From the NCBI RefSeq assembly GCF_002233675.1, contig NZ_NMUQ01000004.1, forward strand, positions 62,001 through 126,000: 64,000 bases of DNA, in the 5' to 3' direction. Of this stretch, positions 60,973 to 64,000 are shown piece by piece. How positions within the stretch are numbered: the stretch's first letter is position 1; each line of letters starts with the position of its first letter. A program made the position numbers and the translations under genes. Source of the DNA: Paenibacillus herberti (GTDB lineage: Bacteria; Bacillota; Bacilli; Paenibacillales; Paenibacillaceae). The notes under the pieces were generated by a model that worked only from the letters and a program-made list of their open reading frames with translations, was not told the origin of the DNA and did not search any database.

Positions 60973-62367
60973 ATGGTATTCATGTTAAAAAAGAAGAACC
61001 TGCGCCTCACCGCAGGCGCATTGCTTGCAAGCTCGCTTTTGCTCGCCAACTTACCCGTTACCTATGCGAACGAGGCGACGCCGCCCCTCCCGGACATTAG
61101 CGCCTGGTCGATCCCCGCACTTCACGAAGGCGAAAAGTACGGCATCTATCCGCTTCAATGGTATTATGACGGCACCTTCCGCAAGCCGCTGCCCGCAGAT
61201 AAGTTCGCTTCGCTGATTGAGGCAACCGGCCAAAAGCTCGCCGGGCTCGGCTTTGCGAAAACTGGAACACTTGACGACGATGTCAGCTCCTCCAAAATCA
61301 CGAGAGGCCAAGTCGTTGAAGCGCTCTATAACGCTCTGACACAGTACGAGCTGCCTGCCGAGCTTAAATCTTCCTCCGCAAATGCAGCGTTATATTTTCA
61401 ACAAATCGGGGTGCTAAAAGGCAGCGATAAAGGCCTTGGCCTGGAGCAGCCGGCAACCGTTGAGCAGGCGGCCGTTCTGGCAAGCCGTCTTGTAGAGTAC
61501 GCCTTCGCGGCCGCCGATAAAGGCGCCAAAGGTTTGATGTGGAAAGTGACAAGCGGCGGCAATACGCTGTACCTGCTTGGATCGATTCATCTTGGCTCGC
61601 CGGTCATGTACCCGATGCACCCGAGCGTCAAGAAAGCATTCAACAGCTCCGATTCCTTGTGGGTTGAAGCCAATCTGCAGTCCGATCCTGCAGCTATGCA
61701 ATATTTTATTCAAAAAATGACCTTTAACGATAGCAGTACGATCAAGGATCACATTGCTCCAGGAACCTATAAGAAGCTGGTTGACGTTTACAAACAGATG
61801 AGTCTGCCTGAAGGCGCTTACGACAGCTACAGGCCATGGGCGGTAACGAATAATCTGTCGCTGGCTTCCATGGTGGAGTCTCCAGAACAGGCCGTTCAAG
61901 CTTCGGCGTCCGGTGTCGATCTGTATTTTACGACCAACGCCTTGCTCAAGGGGCTTCCGATCAAAGAGCTGGAAGGCATCAGATTCCAGGCGGATCTGCT
62001 TAGCCAGGCTCCGCCTGCCGACCAGGAGAAAGAGCTGAGCGGCCTGCTCGACGTGCTGCTATCCCCTGAAGCAATCAAGAAAAATGCGGAGCAGTTCAAG
62101 CTGATGCAGCAGCAATGGGCTGATGGGAACTTGACTAATTTTTCGGATATTTTCAACGGGACATCAGGCTCCAACTCTAGTGAGCAGTCCAGCCGTATAT
62201 TTGGCGAACGCGACAAAAAAATGGCTGCCAAGCTGGACGAGCTGTTGAAGCAACCGGGCCAATCCACATCATTTGTCGTTGTCGGTGCGGGACACTTCGC
62301 CCAAAAGGGCATGGTCATCGACTTGCTCAAGGAGAAAGGCTACAACGTAGAGTTTTTAGGCGAATAG
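60973..62367 (+). CDS. Secreted TraB/GumN-family protein
   Basis: This is a 464-residue protein with a signal peptide (basic start, hydrophobic stretch about 13-28, likely cut after TYA). The next 160 residues contain two segments like stalk or SLH-type repeats (LPDISAW.. and ITRGQVVEALYNALTQYELP). From about 190 on comes the TraB/GumN domain, with the opening GLMWKVTSGGNTLYLLGSIHLGSP in parts, the paired EANL, and a terminal VGAGHFAQKGMVIDLLKEKGY. The fold contains a conserved GxxH pair and may be a metalloprotease-like enzyme. GAGGGG lies 8 bases before the ATG. Confidence 0.85.
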   Translation: MVFMLKKKNLRLTAGALLASSLLLANLPVTYANEATPPLPDISAWSIPALHEGEKYGIYPLQWYYDGTFRKPLPADKFASLIEATGQKLAGLGFAKTGTLDDDVSSSKITRGQVVEALYNALTQYELPAELKSSSANAALYFQQIGVLKGSDKGLGLEQPATVEQAAVLASRLVEYAFAAADKGAKGLMWKVTSGGNTLYLLGSIHLGSPVMYPMHPSVKKAFNSSDSLWVEANLQSDPAAMQYFIQKMTFNDSSTIKDHIAPGTYKKLVDVYKQMSLPEGAYDSYRPWAVTNNLSLASMVESPEQAVQASASGVDLYFTTNALLKGLPIKELEGIRFQADLLSQAPPADQEKELSGLLDVLLSPEAIKKNAEQFKLMQQQWADGNLTNFSDIFNGTSGSNSSEQSSRIFGERDKKMAAKLDELLKQPGQSTSFVVVGAGHFAQKGMVIDLLKEKGYNVEFLGE

Positions 62368-62380
62368 TCTTATCAAACAC

Positions 62381-62419
62381 AAAAACCGCGAATCCGGCAG
62401 CCGGATTCGCGGTTTTTTT
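62381..62419 (+). terminator. Terminator of the GumN-family gene
   Basis: AACCGCGAATCCGG and CCGGATTCGCGGTT flank a 3-base loop, with a T run after. Confidence 0.93.
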
Positions 62420-62523
62420 GGCGAGCACTTCGTTGTCATACCTGCATAAATTCTTCTAAATTAACCACAACATTTTCCAACTGTTTACGTCTTATATATA
62501 AATTCAATCAAAAGGAGATAAAA

Positions 62524-62952
62524 TTGAAAAAGATTATAGCAACTCTCATACTTACTCTTTTATTGGTTCCCATTACCGTTGTTTATGGTGCACAGAAGCG
62601 TGTTGAGGGCATCATCGTGGTGAATGGAGTTACTCTAAAGGAGAAAGCTACCGTCATCAACGGAAATGCCATGATACCCTTCCGAGAATTGTTTGAAGTT
62701 CTTGGTATGACGGTAGAGTGGAATCAAAAAACAAAAACGGTTACCGCAAAAAACTCGGATATTGAAATCTATATGACAAATGCTGATTTATCGGCAACCA
62801 TAAATGATCAGTCGGTTCCGCTTACCCAAGCACCATTTCTCGAAGAAACAAATAACAAATTTTATATCAATACGCGCGTTGTTTCTGAAGCTGCAGGAGC
62901 TGTTGTGAATTGGGATAATAAAAATAAAATAGCGACAATTACTAAAAATTAA
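62524..62952 (+). CDS. Secreted copper-amine-oxidase-N-type (stalk) domain protein
   Basis: This is a 142-residue protein starting at TTG with AAAGGAG 7 bases upstream. A signal peptide (about 1-23, ending VYG-AQ) precedes a stalk domain with the two usual halves (GNAMIPFRELFEVLGMTVEWNQKTKTV, then FYINTRVVSEAAGAVVNWDN). These domains are common in cell-surface proteins of Paenibacillus and act as wall-associated spacers. The gene is markedly more AT-rich than its neighbours, which may mean recent acquisition. Confidence 0.83.
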   Translation: MKKIIATLILTLLLVPITVVYGAQKRVEGIIVVNGVTLKEKATVINGNAMIPFRELFEVLGMTVEWNQKTKTVTAKNSDIEIYMTNADLSATINDQSVPLTQAPFLEETNNKFYINTRVVSEAAGAVVNWDNKNKIATITKN

Positions 62953-63001
62953 TTGGCACCAAACAAAAAGAGGGGTCCCAAAAGTCCCCCCTTAAATCTA
63001 A

Positions 63002-63185
63002 GGGAACTCAGAGAGCTTATTTCCCATCAAACAAGGGTTCGAGGCAGCTAACAAAACTGAGAAGCGTTATTTGGGTCAGAAATGACGATAGCCCCAAGAT
63101 AATGCCGAAATAACTTCTCTCAGTTCCGTTACGCCTCGAAATCCTTCGGTTTTACCGGAATAGGGCTTCTCAGTTTCGTTACGCT
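63002..63185. repeat. Cluster of four dispersed AGCGTAACGGAACTGAG-type repeats
   Basis: Two copies lie in plus orientation: GGAACTCAGAGAGCTTATTTCCC (in part, 63003-63025) and AGCTAACAAAACTGAGAAG (63047-63076). Two are inverted (63107-63134 and 63157-63185), the reverse of the last reading AGCGTAACGAAACTGAGAAG then CCCTATTCCGG. Single copies occur at 37431 and 47594. All are intergenic. The facing copies could fold together. Confidence 0.65.
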
Positions 63186-63213
63186 ATTAAAACCGTTAAG
63201 GCAGATATAAACG

Positions 63214-63256
63214 AAGACAGGAGGAGACTGAGCTTGGCTCAGTCTCCTCCTGTCTT
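63214..63256. terminator. Perfect 20-bp hairpin between the stalk gene and the Fe-S carrier gene
   Basis: AAGACAGGAGGAGACTGAGC (63214-63233) pairs perfectly with 63237-63256 across a 3-base loop. Its CTGAGCCAAGCTCAG core on the minus strand is shared with the hairpin after hemQ. TTGCTGACG follows on the plus strand and no long T run is present. Confidence 0.6.
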
Positions 63257-63341
63257 GCTGACGCGCAGTATTCATTTGTGTTGTAGGAGCTTTTGAGACA
63301 GCCCCTTTTCTTATTATTCTCTAATTATTAACTACTGCTAC

Positions 63342-63701
63342 TCAGCACTCATCCGGCTTAGGCTTACCCGCATCGCTCGCCGTGCGGAAGCTCGATCCGC
63401 AGCCGCAAGTTACCGTTGCGTTCGGATTGTTAATGGTAAACCCGCCGCCCATGGCGCCTTCTTTCCAGTCAATCTCCAGGCCGCGGAGGTACTTGGAGCT
63501 CTCACTGTCGACGACAACCTTGACGCCGTTCACAGCCAGCTCCTGGTCGTCTTCCTTCTGCTCGTCGTCGAAGCCCATTCCGTAGGAGAAACCGCTGCAG
63601 CCGCCCTCTTTGACGCCTACGCGCAGGAATAAGCCCTGGCCTTCCTCCGCCGACAGCATTTCTCTTATTTTATCCGAGGCCGTTTCACTGATCTCGATCA
63701 T
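63342..63701 (-). CDS. erpA: A-type iron-sulfur carrier (IscA/ErpA/HesB family)
   Basis: This 119-residue carrier has the three conserved cysteines: one in KEGGCSGFSYGMGF (about residue 36) and the pair in TCGCGSSF (about 100-103). It hands Fe-S clusters to client enzymes. The ATG at 63701 is chosen because GGAGG is 9 bases upstream and abuts an earlier ATG. The acidic tail ends with an extra Cys (KPKPDEC). No suf operon is adjacent. Confidence 0.92.
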   Translation of the reverse strand: MIEISETASDKIREMLSAEEGQGLFLRVGVKEGGCSGFSYGMGFDDEQKEDDQELAVNGVKVVVDSESSKYLRGLEIDWKEGAMGGGFTINNPNATVTCGCGSSFRTASDAGKPKPDEC

Positions 63702-63755
63702 GAATTTCATCCTCCTGTTCAAAAGCGATAATCAACTACTTGCTTACATAATTCA

Positions 63756-63784
63756 AGTATACTCCTCTTCCTCCGCAGGCTCAA
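63756..63784 (-). promoter_or_regulatory. SigA-type promoter of the Fe-S carrier gene
   Basis: TTGAGC (63779-63784) and TATACT (63756-63761) are 17 bases apart on the minus strand, about 55 bases before the gene. Confidence 0.7.
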
Positions 63785-64000
63785 GGGATGAACGCGCAAC
63801 ATACCGGCAAGCGACAAATCGATGGCTTGCTCCCGGCAGCTTATTTTTGAGTTAGTTAATGCACGGTTAGCGCTGGCCGCATTCTTTCCGTCAAAGCAGC
63901 CACATCAGCCCCACAATCCGCTCCAGGCAAACAATCCACCTTCCAAGCACCGCTTTATCCCTTTCCCGCGTCCTCTTAGAGAGGACATCAAGGTACAATT
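63785..64000. other. Right edge of the window
   Basis: No complete gene was found here. The sequence may run into the control region or the end of a gene beyond the window. Confidence 0.3.

Overview
The window reads as a chromosomal segment of a low-to-mid GC Firmicute of the Paenibacillus type. The evidence is a set of spore-former and Bacillales markers (sda, ytxC next to thrS, a YheC/D-type ATP-grasp protein, dnaB-dnaI, a LiaFSR system, hemQ), T-box, SAM-I and c-di-AMP riboswitches in the usual Firmicute places, and strong AGGAGG ribosome binding sites. Species cannot be fixed from sequence alone. No rRNA, tRNA or intact transposon was seen.

Layout. 0-3 kb: liaF-liaS-liaR envelope-stress operon on the minus strand. 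3.3-5.1 kb: a CRISPR array of 27 subtype I-C-type repeats with a leader at the high-coordinate end and no cas gene anywhere in the window. 5.8-7.7 kb: Lrp regulator, YjdM/PhnA-like protein, 3D-domain protein. 7.9-11.1 kb: thrS under a T-box, with ytxC. 11.3-14.1 kb: diguanylate cyclase, a 234-bp dispersed repeat, mqnC. 14.4-18 kb: metA-metI-metC under a SAM-I riboswitch. 18-25.4 kb: uracil permease, a 31-residue peptide gene ahead of a CorA-type transporter, an MFS permease, a LysR regulator that appears to start at CTG, a PHP-type histidinol phosphatase, and a DMT permease. 25.4-28.5 kb: DUF695/RraB-like protein, divergent DoxX/HxlR pair, and an unrecognised membrane protein with a J-like N-terminus. 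28.6-33 kb: sdhCAB with a divergent LysR regulator. 33-35.4 kb: a Ktr potassium system under a c-di-AMP riboswitch. 35.6-39.9 kb: CPBP-type protease homologue, uvrC with a repeat-bearing insertion, small membrane protein. 40-43.2 kb: sulfate uptake (sbp-cysT-cysW) plus a YezD-like gene. 43.5-46 kb: dnaB-dnaI. 46.2-51 kb: hemQ, type II NADH dehydrogenase, ferredoxin-NADP reductase and small proteins, with an IS3 remnant. 51-54.6 kb: sda under a cluster of DnaA boxes, an ATP-grasp protein, two membrane proteins, and an SMR pair. 54.7-60.2 kb: six tandem YVTN beta-propeller genes. 61-63.7 kb: TraB/GumN protein, stalk-domain protein, and an A-type Fe-S carrier.

The most distinctive region is the beta-propeller operon. 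Its six genes fall into two alternating sequence classes (B-A-B-A-B-A in transcription order), which suggests that a two-gene unit was amplified. It is bracketed by two similar hairpins and carries a promoter-proximal palindrome. Other items to check are the MgtL-like leader peptide ahead of corA, the 234-bp repeat with four internal palindromes, and an intergenic repeat family related to AGCGTAACGGAACTGAG. Most of the remaining genes are ordinary housekeeping functions in familiar operons.
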